In this document: one piece after another, positions 1-7,050 of the stretch
Layout: each line of letters opens with the position of its first letter
Numbering within the stretch: position 1 is the first letter of the stretch
DNA from: Clostridia bacterium
Lineage (GTDB): Bacteria > Bacillota > Clostridia > DSM-8532
DNA length: 8,273 nt
Direction: 5' to 3'
Assembly (NCBI GenBank): GCA_026418215.1
Contig: JAOABT010000290.1
Location: 1-8,273, forward strand
The notes under the pieces: model-generated
What the model was told of the DNA's origin: nothing
Seen by the model: only the letters and a program-made list of their open reading frames with translations
The model's database searches: none
Made by a program: the position numbers and the translations under genes

Positions 1-1047
1 GGCCAGAGTTTCTTCTATGGTATTTTCAGCGACGCCATGCCTGACCTCAACTATGACAACCCTGATGTCCGCAAGGAGATCGAAAACGTGGCGCAATTCT
101 GGATGAAGATGGGCGTTCGCGGCTTCAGACTGGACGCCGCCCTTCATATCTACGGCGATGGCGAAGCCTACCGCGCCGGGGATAAGAACGTTTCCAATAT
201 GAATGTAAGCTGGTGGAAGGAATTCGCCAAGGCCTGTGAAGTGGTGAATCCTGATGCCTACCTCATCGGTGAGGTGTGGGAAAAGCCTGAGGTCATGGCA
301 CCTTACTATGCGGCTTTTGATTCCACCTTTAACTTCTCCATTGGAACCGATGTTATCAGCATGCTCAACAGTGGGGCCAACATCGAAGAAAATGGCGGCT
401 TTGCCGAAAAGCTCGACTCCATCTATAAGACGTACAAAACAGTGGATCAGAATATGATAGATGCGCCCTTCCTCTCAAACCACGATCAGAACCGCGTCAT
501 GTCGAGCGTCAACAATGACGTTACGAAGGCTAAGCTTGCCGCTAGCATTTATCTGACACTACCTGGCAATCCCTTCATCTATTATGGCGAGGAAATCGGC
601 ATGGTGGGCACAAAGCCCGACGAGATCATTCGTGAGCCCTTTATTTGGAGCAAGAGCGACGACAAGCGTACAACCAAATGGGAGAAGATCACGGCCAATA
701 AGGATACTGTACCCTATGATGTGCAGGCCAAGGATAGCAACTCACTTTTCAGCCACTACAAGGAAATCATAGCCCTGAGAAAAGCTACTCCGGCCTTGAT
801 GACAGGCGATTTTGCTCCCATTAAAACAGACAATACCGCTGTTATAGGCTACAGTCGGTTTATTCAGGGTCAGGGCGGAAGCTGCTATGTTTTCCATAAC
901 GTCAGCGGAGCAAGCCAGACCATCACCCTGGCGGACACAGATGCTTCATCCTCAAAGGTGCTCTACAAAAGCGACCAGGCTTCTGCTGCCAAAGGAAACA
1001 CCATTACCTTGGCTCCTATGTCCACATTGATTCTTAAGAATCCTTAA
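1..1047 (+). CDS. GH13 alpha-amylase, C-terminal part (5' truncated by window edge)
   Basis: This is a glycoside hydrolase family 13 enzyme that hydrolyses alpha-1,4-glucosidic bonds in starch or maltodextrins. The frame is open from base 1, so the ATG at 37 is internal and the N-terminus lies outside the window. The conserved GH13 regions appear in order. Region V is MPDLN (37-51). Region II is GFRLDAA, with the nucleophile Asp at 133-135. Region III is LIGEVW, with the general acid Glu at 271-273. Region IV is FLSNHDQNR, with the third Asp at 484-486. All catalytic residues are intact. The last 80 or so residues form the usual C-terminal beta domain, ending in PMSTLILKNP. Motif style resembles bacterial GH13 enzymes of the subfamily 36 type, but subfamily and location (secreted or cytoplasmic) cannot be fixed without the N-terminus. 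The gene converges on the germination operon and is not part of it. Confidence 0.95.
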   Translation, partial: GQSFFYGIFSDAMPDLNYDNPDVRKEIENVAQFWMKMGVRGFRLDAALHIYGDGEAYRAGDKNVSNMNVSWWKEFAKACEVVNPDAYLIGEVWEKPEVMAPYYAAFDSTFNFSIGTDVISMLNSGANIEENGGFAEKLDSIYKTYKTVDQNMIDAPFLSNHDQNRVMSSVNNDVTKAKLAASIYLTLPGNPFIYYGEEIGMVGTKPDEIIREPFIWSKSDDKRTTKWEKITANKDTVPYDVQAKDSNSLFSHYKEIIALRKATPALMTGDFAPIKTDNTAVIGYSRFIQGQGGSCYVFHNVSGASQTITLADTDASSSKVLYKSDQASAAKGNTITLAPMSTLILKNP

Positions 1048-1050
1048 GGA

Positions 1051-1084
1051 TGGGTTGAAAACTTTATACAAACTCATCAACCCA
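1051..1084. repeat. 8-bp inverted repeat just after the amylase stop
   Basis: TGGGTTGA (1051-1058) and TCAACCCA (1077-1084) are perfect complements with an 18-nt loop, starting 4 nt after the amylase stop codon. No T-run follows, so it is a weak terminator candidate at best; it could also stabilise the 3' end of the message. Confidence 0.35.
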
Positions 1085-1147
1085 GTTGTGGAAGCGTCCC
1101 TCATTTACGAGTAGCCACGATCTTAAGAAGTTCTTTGAGATGAAAAC

Positions 1148-1200
1148 GAGCCTCGCATAACGGATCAGTAAGGTCTGCTTCTTATGCGAGGCTCTATTAT
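1148..1200. terminator. Bidirectional hairpin between the convergent amylase and ger operon
   Basis: GAGCCTCGCATAA (1148-1160) pairs perfectly over 13 bp with TTATGCGAGGCTC (1182-1194), with a 21-nt loop. On the + strand the stem is followed by TATTATTTAG, and on the - strand by GTTTTCATCTC. It lies between two convergent transcription units, which fits shared termination. The T-tracts are imperfect and the loop is long, so efficiency is uncertain. The rest of the 293-nt gap (1048-1340) shows no convincing gene or other signal apart from the 1051-1084 repeat. Confidence 0.6.
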
Positions 1201-1340
1201 TTAGCTTCTTGTACTAGCATAAAGCTCTATTGAGGAATTAGCCTTGTACACAATAACTTGGACTGGCTTGGATTTTTATATACTTGGCTCTGAAAACTCT
1301 ATCAGTCGTTTAAAGGCTTATTCAGTTCATAGATACTCTT

Positions 1341-1505
1341 CTAGGTCCTCATTAGCACAATGAGCGATATGCCCCAGCCTAAAAACACAATCAGCAAAGC
1401 GCCTATGGCACCAAGCTTTTGATTCTCCTTCCAGCTCGACTTGGCAAAGCTGAAGGTATATAGGGATGACAACAAAAGAAATAGGGCAGAAATAATATTG
1501 ATCAT
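1341..1505 (-). CDS. Small two-helix membrane protein, candidate fourth (D) subunit of the germinant receptor
   Basis: This is a 54-codon gene that starts with ATG at 1505-1503 and ends with TAG at 1343-1341. The protein begins MINIISALFLLLSSLY and has two hydrophobic stretches, about residues 2-20 and 31-52, joined by a short polar, net-positive loop (KSSWKENQK). This is a two-pass helical hairpin. The start overlaps the gerAC stop in an ATGA arrangement, and AAAGGGG lies 7 nt upstream, so translation is well supported and probably coupled. Some Bacillus receptor operons carry a fourth gene for a small two-helix protein (D subunit) that modulates germination; size, topology and position here fit that class. 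I do not recognise the sequence itself, so the function is inferred from context. It could also be an unrelated small membrane protein. Confidence 0.72.
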   Translation of the reverse strand: MINIISALFLLLSSLYTFSFAKSSWKENQKLGAIGALLIVFLGWGISLIVLMRT

Positions 1506-2794
1506 TTTTCCACCCCTTTCGAGGATATGACATGGGAGCTTTTTATCATGGTCCCGGTCCTTCTTACGGTGAAGTCTACAGAAACCTTAACCTCTGCATT
1601 TCCGAACTTGCTGAGCCAATTGAACTTATCCCACTCCTGAATGGTTGGAAATTGGCGGACAGCGATTTCTCCATAATGGAAAACATCTGTATTAAAGCCC
1701 TGACATTTTTGCACAGTTCTATTAAGACCATTTTCAAGATAATCGGCCATGGCTTTCTCTACAATCTTCTTTTTGTTGGGCTCCTCATAATTGATACGGC
1801 TGGGGATGCCGACGATTTCACCCTCCATACTCAAATGACTGTTAATTTTTATTTTGTCACCCTTGATATCTATTTTGGTTACCGGTCTTTCAAACTCCTT
1901 GATTTCAATAGCGATGGAAAGCCCAGTTCTTTCAGGGTCGGGTATGGCGAATATCGCCTTCTTAAGCTCTCCACGGAGAATGAGCATCATCTGCGTTTCA
2001 AAGCCGTTAAGCTTGCCCACCATAATATCGCCGTTACTGACGGCGGTCCCCATAAGCTCAATTTCAGGCCCACCCTTTCTAGGTACGTCACCCGCATAAT
2101 AATCTCCCGTAATATTGAACTTTCCAGTATAAACAGGACCATTCGCCTTGAATTTGTCACCGTTGTTAACTGCACCGTAAATAGCAAAGGATTCTTGAAC
2201 AGTAGATTTCATGGCTGTAGTCAAATCATTTAAAGTGACATTTGGAAAAAAGCCGGTGGTTCTAAAATTCCCTATAAGATCCTCATAGGTTTTTGTCACC
2301 AAAGAGCCCATATAAGGCTTGGAGGCAGCTAAAAAGTCCATGGCTGTTCCTTTGCAGACAATAATGTTGGTACTTCTTCTAATCTCACGGTAACGAATGA
2401 GGGGAGCCAAAAACTCTCCCAGAAGACCGCTTTTAGCCAAATCTTCTGAAATGACAATGGCTTTCAGGTGCATGAAGTTCAAGCGTTTAGGTATGGTTGT
2501 ATTGGCTAAAGCAACCGCTTCAAAGAAGGCAGGCGCATCAACGGTTATGGTGTCTTTTTCTTCCTTACTTTCGCCCCCGCCGGCGCCACCTCCGCCGCCT
2601 CCACCACTTGAGGCCTGGTCAAATTTAGGAATTTGAAAGGAAATACGGTATTTATCGTTAACACCGCGCTCGATGCCTAAGGTTGACACGTAAGCGTTGT
2701 CTCCTATTTCCACGGCATCATAGCAGGCAGTCAAGAATAGCGAAGCTGCCATTACACAGAGCAGTAAAAAAGCCTTTTTACGCATTCTGGACAT
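1502..2794 (-). CDS. gerAC: Ger(x)C family spore germination lipoprotein (C subunit)
   Basis: GerAC proteins are lipid-anchored C subunits on the outer face of the spore inner membrane, needed with the A and B subunits for germinant response. The start MSRMRKKAFLLLCVMAAS is a lipoprotein signal peptide ending in the lipobox LTAC, with the lipid-modified Cys encoded at 2723-2725. CYDAVEIGDNAYVSTLGIE is the conserved mature N-terminus. NFMHLKAIVISEDLA, LAPLIRYREIRRSTNIIV and the C-terminal KIDIKGDKIKINSHLSMEGEI segment are typical of the family. An 11-residue glycine-rich linker (2573-2605) and a charged ESKEEKD stretch are inserted early, making the protein (430 aa) longer than the usual 370-400. 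AGGAGG lies at 2798-2803; ATG at 2794 or 2785, or GTG at 2797, could be the start, and none has ideal spacing. It overlaps gerAB by 17 nt and the small downstream gene by 4 nt. Confidence 0.95.
   Translation of the reverse strand: MSRMRKKAFLLLCVMAASLFLTACYDAVEIGDNAYVSTLGIERGVNDKYRISFQIPKFDQASSGGGGGGGAGGGESKEEKDTITVDAPAFFEAVALANTTIPKRLNFMHLKAIVISEDLAKSGLLGEFLAPLIRYREIRRSTNIIVCKGTAMDFLAASKPYMGSLVTKTYEDLIGNFRTTGFFPNVTLNDLTTAMKSTVQESFAIYGAVNNGDKFKANGPVYTGKFNITGDYYAGDVPRKGGPEIELMGTAVSNGDIMVGKLNGFETQMMLILRGELKKAIFAIPDPERTGLSIAIEIKEFERPVTKIDIKGDKIKINSHLSMEGEIVGIPSRINYEEPNKKKIVEKAMADYLENGLNRTVQKCQGFNTDVFHYGEIAVRQFPTIQEWDKFNWLSKFGNAEVKVSVDFTVRRTGTMIKSSHVISSKGVEK
1506..1518 (-). promoter_or_regulatory. 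Ribosome binding site of the small fourth ger gene
   Basis: On the - strand AAGGGG lies 7 nt before the ATG at 1505, inside the last codons of gerAC. It decides the reading frame of the small gene over the longer competing frame (1327-1533), which has no such site. Confidence 0.6.
2573..2605 (-). repeat. Glycine codon tract in gerAC
   Basis: Eleven codons encode seven Gly, one Ala and three Gly. Mixed GGC, GGT and GGA codons are used, so it is not a pure trinucleotide slip, though the patch is much more GC-rich than its surroundings. It falls between the strand ending SFQIPKFDQASS and the first conserved helix of GerAC, where a flexible loop is expected. Confidence 0.85.
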
Positions 2795-3908
2795 CACCCT
2801 CCTGTTCTTTTTCCTCCTCTATTTTCCCCCTTTTTTTTCGAATAGCGGCAATGACCAGCACAATGGGGGCAGGCAGATAGAAAAAAAACCATCCCCACCC
2901 GCGAATAAACTGAATGTAGCGTTCAACGACCACGGTAAGGCCGGAGGGCAGTAAACTGGTGCTGTAAATAACCGTAGCCATGGGAATAATGATGGGCCTC
3001 TTGTCTGGAATTCTGAAAATGTGGCAGTATATCATGAGCGCAGCAAAAAACAAGCCTCCCACCGTAATAAAGGAGATAAAGTTCCAGGTAAAAGCAAACA
3101 CTGGCTCCATACGCTCAAATAATCCGCCGTAATTAATGAGTCTGGCCATCGCATACATGGGTGCGGTTATTTCTTGCCCTGCTTCGAACTGAAAGGCCAA
3201 AGAAAAGGCCAACAGTGCCGAAGAGGTAACAATACCCGAAATAATCAAGCCCCACAAGCCAATTTTTCTTATTTCCTTTGATCCATGGAGTGAGGCCGCA
3301 AAGACTCCAACTAATACGATTTCTCCGTAGACAGAGCTCCTGGTAAAGCCTGTCACAATGGTTTTGTCGAGCCCATAGCCCAATATAGGAAAGATACGGG
3401 ACAGCTCATAATTTTGAGCCGACATAATGATAACCAGAAGATAGCCCGCACCCAAAACATAAATTAAAAATTTAGAAAATCGGACCAGCGTTTCAAGCCC
3501 CATGAAGCAAAGAAAGACCACACTCAGCATAAAGAGAATCATAATAAAGCTCGGAGGGCTCAAGGGCATGGCAAAGACCTTCAAAACCTCGCTAAATTCG
3601 CGCATGTCCATGGCCGCCATAAAAACAAGAAATGAGGCAAATACAAAAGAAAGGATTCTTCCAAAGACCTTCCCCAACACAATATCGTTGATTTCCATGA
3701 TGTTTTTATTCGGAAATCTTTTAAGTAAGGCATAAAGTCCAAAAAATCCAAGCCCCGCACAAAGTCCCGCAATGATGGTCATCTACCATCCCGTGGTGCC
3801 AACTAGCTTCATGACAACTGATGGGCTTGTAAAAAACACCTTGGAAGTCATCATGATGACGACAAGGCTTATGGCTTCATGATATCCAAACTTTCCTTCC
3901 GGTTTCAT
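2778..3908 (-). CDS. gerAB: GerAB-type spore permease-like subunit (B subunit) interrupted by an in-frame amber codon
   Basis: The B subunit is an integral membrane protein of the amino acid permease superfamily (Spore_permease family) that recognises the germinant. The supported start is ATG 3908-3906: it overlaps the gerAA stop (ATGA) and has GGGAGG 9 nt upstream. From there the protein reads MKPEGKFGYHEAISLVVIMM and continues to VGTTGW. It then meets TAG (3783-3785, codon 42) and resumes in the same frame with MTIIAGLCAGLGFFGLYALL through to the TAA at 2778. Read through, it has 375 residues plus the amber position, a normal family length, with about ten helices and the conserved GLFERMEPVFAFTWNF segment. 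The charged tail (KKKRGKIEEEKEQEGD) is cytoplasmic in type. As written, only the part after the amber (334 aa, ATG 3782-3780) gives a long product, and it lacks helix 1. The gene may be a pseudogene, a split gene with restart at TAGATG, or carry a consensus error. Confidence 0.9.
3783..3785 (-). other. In-frame amber (TAG) codon in gerAB, directly followed by ATG
   Basis: The - strand reads ACG GGA TGG TAG ATG ACC in the gerAB frame. Both sides are typical GerAB sequence, so the stop lies within the conserved coding region and not at a gene boundary. One substitution from Leu (TTG), Trp (TGG) or Tyr (TAT/TAC) would produce it. TAG also ends the small fourth gene, which argues against routine sense decoding. 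Confidence 0.9.
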
Positions 3909-6895
3909 TTTGAACTTCCTCCCTTTGTTTTGGATTTAATCCAGCCCCGGGGCTCTTCACCCATACGCACCTCATTTTGTGTATTGAGATAATCAGGACG
4001 CTTGGATTGTGTATAAAGCGGGCCTCTGACAATCTTGTCCTTATTAACCCTAGTAACGGGAGTCACGGGTGTAAAGAATGGTACCCCAAAGGATTTCATG
4101 CCCAACGCAAGAGCACCGACGATGGTCAGGCCTACAGAGATGCCATAAAATCCTGCTAATCCGCCCAATGCAATAAAAACAAATCTTACGATGCGAACCG
4201 CCAATGATAGTGAGTAATTGGGTATGGCAAAGCTTCCTAAGCCGGTGATGGCGACGATGATGATCAAGACCGGACTGACAAGCCCCGCCGACACAGCAGC
4301 CTGGCCTAATATCAAAGCCCCGATGATGCCCAGAGTTTGGCCGGTGACGCCCGGAACACGAATGCCTCCCTCTCGGATAAGCTCAAAGGATATCTCCATG
4401 AGAATAATCTCCACAATGGTGGGAAAGGGCACACTCCGCCGGGCCACAACAATAGAGGCAAGTAGCGAGGTCGGAATCATCTCCTGCTGGAAAAGCGTGA
4501 TAGCCACATAAAGTCCGGGCAATAAAGCGGCCATCAGGACGCCGATAAGTCTGATAATCCTCAAAAATGAACCGTATTGCCAGCGTACATTGGCGTCCTC
4601 GGAGGTTTGGAACAGATCAAAAAAGGTGATAGGCATGGCCAATGCAAAGGGCGTGCCTTCACATATCACCACGACTTTTCCATCCAACAGAAAAGAAGCG
4701 ACACGATCAGGCCGCTCGGTTGAAATAATCTGAGGGAAGAGCATACTGGGCTTGTCTTCAATGAGCTGCTCAAGCATCCCGTTGCCTGCGATATAGTCCA
4801 CATCAAGGTTGGTTATTCTTTTTCTGACCTCGTCAACTATTCTTTTATTGGTAAAGCCCTCCATGTACATGAGGGCACAGAGCGCATTGTTGGTTTTGCT
4901 GATATCATGGAATTCCGTTATGAGGTTTTCATTCTTGACAATGCGGCGAACAAGGGTGATATTGGTACGGAGGTTTTCCGTGAAGCCTTCCTGAGAGCCA
5001 TGGACAACAGTTTCCGTAACGGGCGAGGCCACGCTTCTCTTTTCAAAGCCGCGGCTTTCGAGGACAAGGACCTCCTCGCAGCCTTCCACAAGAATGATCG
5101 TCAAGCCTGCCAGAATCTGAGTGATGATGTCCTCATACTTGCACATGCGTGCCACCTGGTTAATTGTGAGCAGGTTTTTCTCAATGAAATCAATGATATA
5201 CCCATCCTTGCTTAAATCCTCAGGATTTGCATACATGAGCTCAGGCATTGAAAACTGTATGACAATATTTTTGTCGATCATGCCATCAATAAACACCATG
5301 CAGGCAGGAACCTTTTGCGCGATATTGAATTCACGCAGGATGATATCCGAGTTTTTGGGCGAATGAAAGGCTGCCTTCAAGTAATCGATATTATCTTTCA
5401 AGGAAGGACTGACGCTTTTCAGCTTGGGTGGATTCTCTGGAGCCTTGGGCTTGCTTTCATCGCTTCTGCATTTCTCGCCTGCCTCACGGGATTTTGGGTT
5501 GCTATTGGCCGAAGACTCTTGCCTGGATGCTTCTTCCCCTTTTGGTTCATCCTTTTTGGGGTTACTTTCTTTTGTCATCTTATGTGACTCATCTTTTTGT
5601 GGCGAGCGTTTGCTTTCCTTCTCGTTTCTGGTGTCTGATTCCTTGTGCCTTCCTTCCGCTCCGGACTTTTTCGCATCCTCCTGTTGGGGTGAGATTTCCT
5701 GGGCCAGCTCCTCACTAAATTGTTGAGCACTTTGGGAACCGCTATGCGGCTGTTTTTCCTGTTCTTTTTCAGGCGAATCCTTCCCTTGAGGCTCCTTAAT
5801 GAGGTACTCCTCCGGTGAGCTCTCCTTGGCAAATTCCTGCATAAAGACCTGACTCTCGGCTGAGGTTTCCGTACCTGACGGCCGTCCATAGCCCTGACTG
5901 CGAACCAAGTGATCATTTTTGTCACTATCGTCCTTATGGCTTTCTGGCGAGTTGAGAACCGTCAGACGCTTGGAATGCTTCAATTCTTGGATCATAATGG
6001 GTTTGACAATCTTAGGGCCCTGTCCATTCAGCCAGGGCTCCCTCTCCCCATTATCCTTTATCTTGTCCTTTTTATCACTCCGCTTAGCAGCGCTTCCAGA
6101 CTCCTCACCCTGTTTCTCATCCTTTAAGGAATCTTCCTTCTTGTCTGCCTGTTTACCTTTTGAGGCATCGTCCCCGCTGCTTCGTGCTTTGTTTTCTCTT
6201 TCATTGCTGCAATTTTGCCCGTTGGAACTCTTTAATTCTTTACTATCTTCTTCGACTTGCGCGCCGGTCTCTTGGTTTTTAAGCTCCTCCTTATCCCCAT
6301 CTTCATCTTTATCCTCATCTGATTTTCTTTTTTTGCTTCGGTTTTCATTATCTTCATCAGTCTTGTTGTCCGAGGTATTTTTAGATGGTTCTACTTCTTT
6401 TTCCGAATTCTTTTTATCTTTATCTGATCCCTTATTATCGTCGGAGCTCTTCTCGTCATCATCCTTTTCATCTGAGTCCCCGCATTGAGCCTTCAGAGCC
6501 TTATCGTTCTCACCGTTTGATCCCTCATCGTCCTGCCCTTCCTCGTTCTTATCTTTATGCTGATCAGAAGAGCCAGAAGCTTCGCTGCTCCTCTCAGCAC
6601 CCTCTTTTTCTTTATGGTCCGAAGCTTTTTTAGACTCTTCTTCAGCATTTTGATTTTTCTTTTTTTGCTTTTCGTTTTCCTGATTCTTACGACCATCTTG
6701 GTTTTTGGAGTCATGCTTGGACTCACCCTCTTCTGAAGAAGCGCTTTTTGATTGTCTTTTATCCCGTTTTTCCCAGCTTGAAGATTCTTCATCGCCCTCT
6801 AAAAACTCGTAGCCGTGCTCCAGAACCTCTGGCTTTTTATATGAAAAGAAACCTTTGAATTTCATGAGAAGCGCACCATCCCATTCTCCAAACAT
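3905..6895 (-). CDS. gerAA: GerAA-type germinant receptor A subunit with a ~490-residue charged N-terminal extension
   Basis: The A subunit is a membrane protein of the GerA family required for germinant-triggered spore germination. Residues from about 489 to 996 form a complete, normal-sized GerA domain. A cytoplasmic part starts at LKDNIDYLKAAFHSP and contains SRGFEKRSV, TETVVHGSQEGFTENLRTN and LRTNITLVRR-type family motifs. It is followed by helices near residues 780-803, 849-890 and 898-930, then a polar tail. Residues 1-488 are extraordinary: almost entirely K, E, D, S, N, Q and G, with no hydrophobic helix, apart from a less biased island at about 286-315 (EREPWLNGQGPKIVKPIMIQ). The usual family length is about 480-540 aa, so this is roughly double. 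ATG at 6895 has no clear Shine-Dalgarno; ATG 6865 (MKFKGFFSYK) is an alternative. The stop overlaps the gerAB start (ATGA). The extension is in frame with no stop, so it is a real fusion or expansion. Confidence 0.95.
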   Translation of the reverse strand: MFGEWDGALLMKFKGFFSYKKPEVLEHGYEFLEGDEESSSWEKRDKRQSKSASSEEGESKHDSKNQDGRKNQENEKQKKKNQNAEEESKKASDHKEKEGAERSSEASGSSDQHKDKNEEGQDDEGSNGENDKALKAQCGDSDEKDDDEKSSDDNKGSDKDKKNSEKEVEPSKNTSDNKTDEDNENRSKKRKSDEDKDEDGDKEELKNQETGAQVEEDSKELKSSNGQNCSNERENKARSSGDDASKGKQADKKEDSLKDEKQGEESGSAAKRSDKKDKIKDNGEREPWLNGQGPKIVKPIMIQELKHSKRLTVLNSPESHKDDSDKNDHLVRSQGYGRPSGTETSAESQVFMQEFAKESSPEEYLIKEPQGKDSPEKEQEKQPHSGSQSAQQFSEELAQEISPQQEDAKKSGAEGRHKESDTRNEKESKRSPQKDESHKMTKESNPKKDEPKGEEASRQESSANSNPKSREAGEKCRSDESKPKAPENPPKLKSVSPSLKDNIDYLKAAFHSPKNSDIILREFNIAQKVPACMVFIDGMIDKNIVIQFSMPELMYANPEDLSKDGYIIDFIEKNLLTINQVARMCKYEDIITQILAGLTIILVEGCEEVLVLESRGFEKRSVASPVTETVVHGSQEGFTENLRTNITLVRRIVKNENLITEFHDISKTNNALCALMYMEGFTNKRIVDEVRKRITNLDVDYIAGNGMLEQLIEDKPSMLFPQIISTERPDRVASFLLDGKVVVICEGTPFALAMPITFFDLFQTSEDANVRWQYGSFLRIIRLIGVLMAALLPGLYVAITLFQQEMIPTSLLASIVVARRSVPFPTIVEIILMEISFELIREGGIRVPGVTGQTLGIIGALILGQAAVSAGLVSPVLIIIVAITGLGSFAIPNYSLSLAVRIVRFVFIALGGLAGFYGISVGLTIVGALALGMKSFGVPFFTPVTPVTRVNKDKIVRGPLYTQSKRPDYLNTQNEVRMGEEPRGWIKSKTKGGSSK
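3915..3923 (-). promoter_or_regulatory. Ribosome binding site of gerAB
   Basis: On the - strand GGGAGGAAG lies within the last codons of gerAA, with the GGGAGG core 9 nt before ATG 3908. This fixes the true start of gerAB upstream of the amber codon; the ATG at 3782 has only a weak GGGATGG ahead of it. Confidence 0.75.
5432..6895 (-). repeat. Low-complexity, charged region of gerAA
   Basis: The codons for residues 1-488 are dominated by GAA, GAT, AAG, AAA, AGC and similar triplets, giving imperfect Asp-Lys-Glu-Ser runs but no exact tandem unit that I can see by eye. The bias opens long spurious frames on the other strand and in the other frames of this strand. Composition suggests an intrinsically disordered segment. 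Confidence 0.8.
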
Positions 6896-6925
6896 ATTTT
6901 TGTGCTATCATTATTCGCAGTTCCT

Positions 6926-6960
6926 ACCCATTTTATCCCGCAAGCGGAAAATCAATGGGT
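6926..6960. repeat. Inverted repeat upstream of gerAA
   Basis: ACCCATT (6926-6932) pairs with AATGGGT (6954-6960). Inside it, CCGC (6938-6941) pairs with GCGG (6944-6947) across a 2-nt loop. The element starts 31 nt upstream of the first gerAA ATG, in the region where the operon promoter should lie. It could be an operator or a 5' leader hairpin. I could not identify a convincing sigma-G or sigma-A promoter here. Confidence 0.5.
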
Positions 6961-6972
6961 GTCATGCAAAGT

Positions 6973-7002
6973 AAAAACCTCGTTCAACACTTGTGAACGA
7001 GG
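6973..7002 (-). terminator. Rho-independent terminator of the DUF2087 regulator gene
   Basis: CCTCGTTCA (6978-6986) and TGAACGAGG (6994-7002) form a perfect 9-bp stem with a 7-nt loop. Read leftward, the stem is followed by TTTTTAC, a good U-tract, about 50 nt after the regulator's stop. On the + strand the stem is followed by CTTTTATG, so some rightward activity is possible, but no gene points that way here. It separates the regulator from the ger operon, so gerAA should have its own promoter. Confidence 0.85.
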
Positions 7003-7050
7003 CTTTTATGCGCATTATTTTAGATTTTGCATACTTAACCCGAGTGATTT

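Noticed and set aside
1327..1533. 68-codon frame on the - strand downstream of gerAC
   Set aside because: It competes with the 54-codon frame that has an ATGA overlap, a ribosome binding site and a membrane hairpin pattern; this one has none of these.
1532..2233. 233-codon open frame on the + strand
   Set aside because: It lies fully antisense to gerAC, which has clear family motifs, and its translation shows no recognisable domain.
5919..6488. Long open frame of 189 codons on the + strand (Ser/Leu-rich)
   Set aside because: It is antisense to the low-complexity gerAA extension; biased triplets on one strand open the other. There is no ribosome binding site and the composition mirrors the sense codons.
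5575..6792. Arg/Lys-rich frames on the - strand (5575-5925 and 6493-6792)
   Set aside because: They are out-of-frame readings of the same low-complexity gerAA region, not separate genes.
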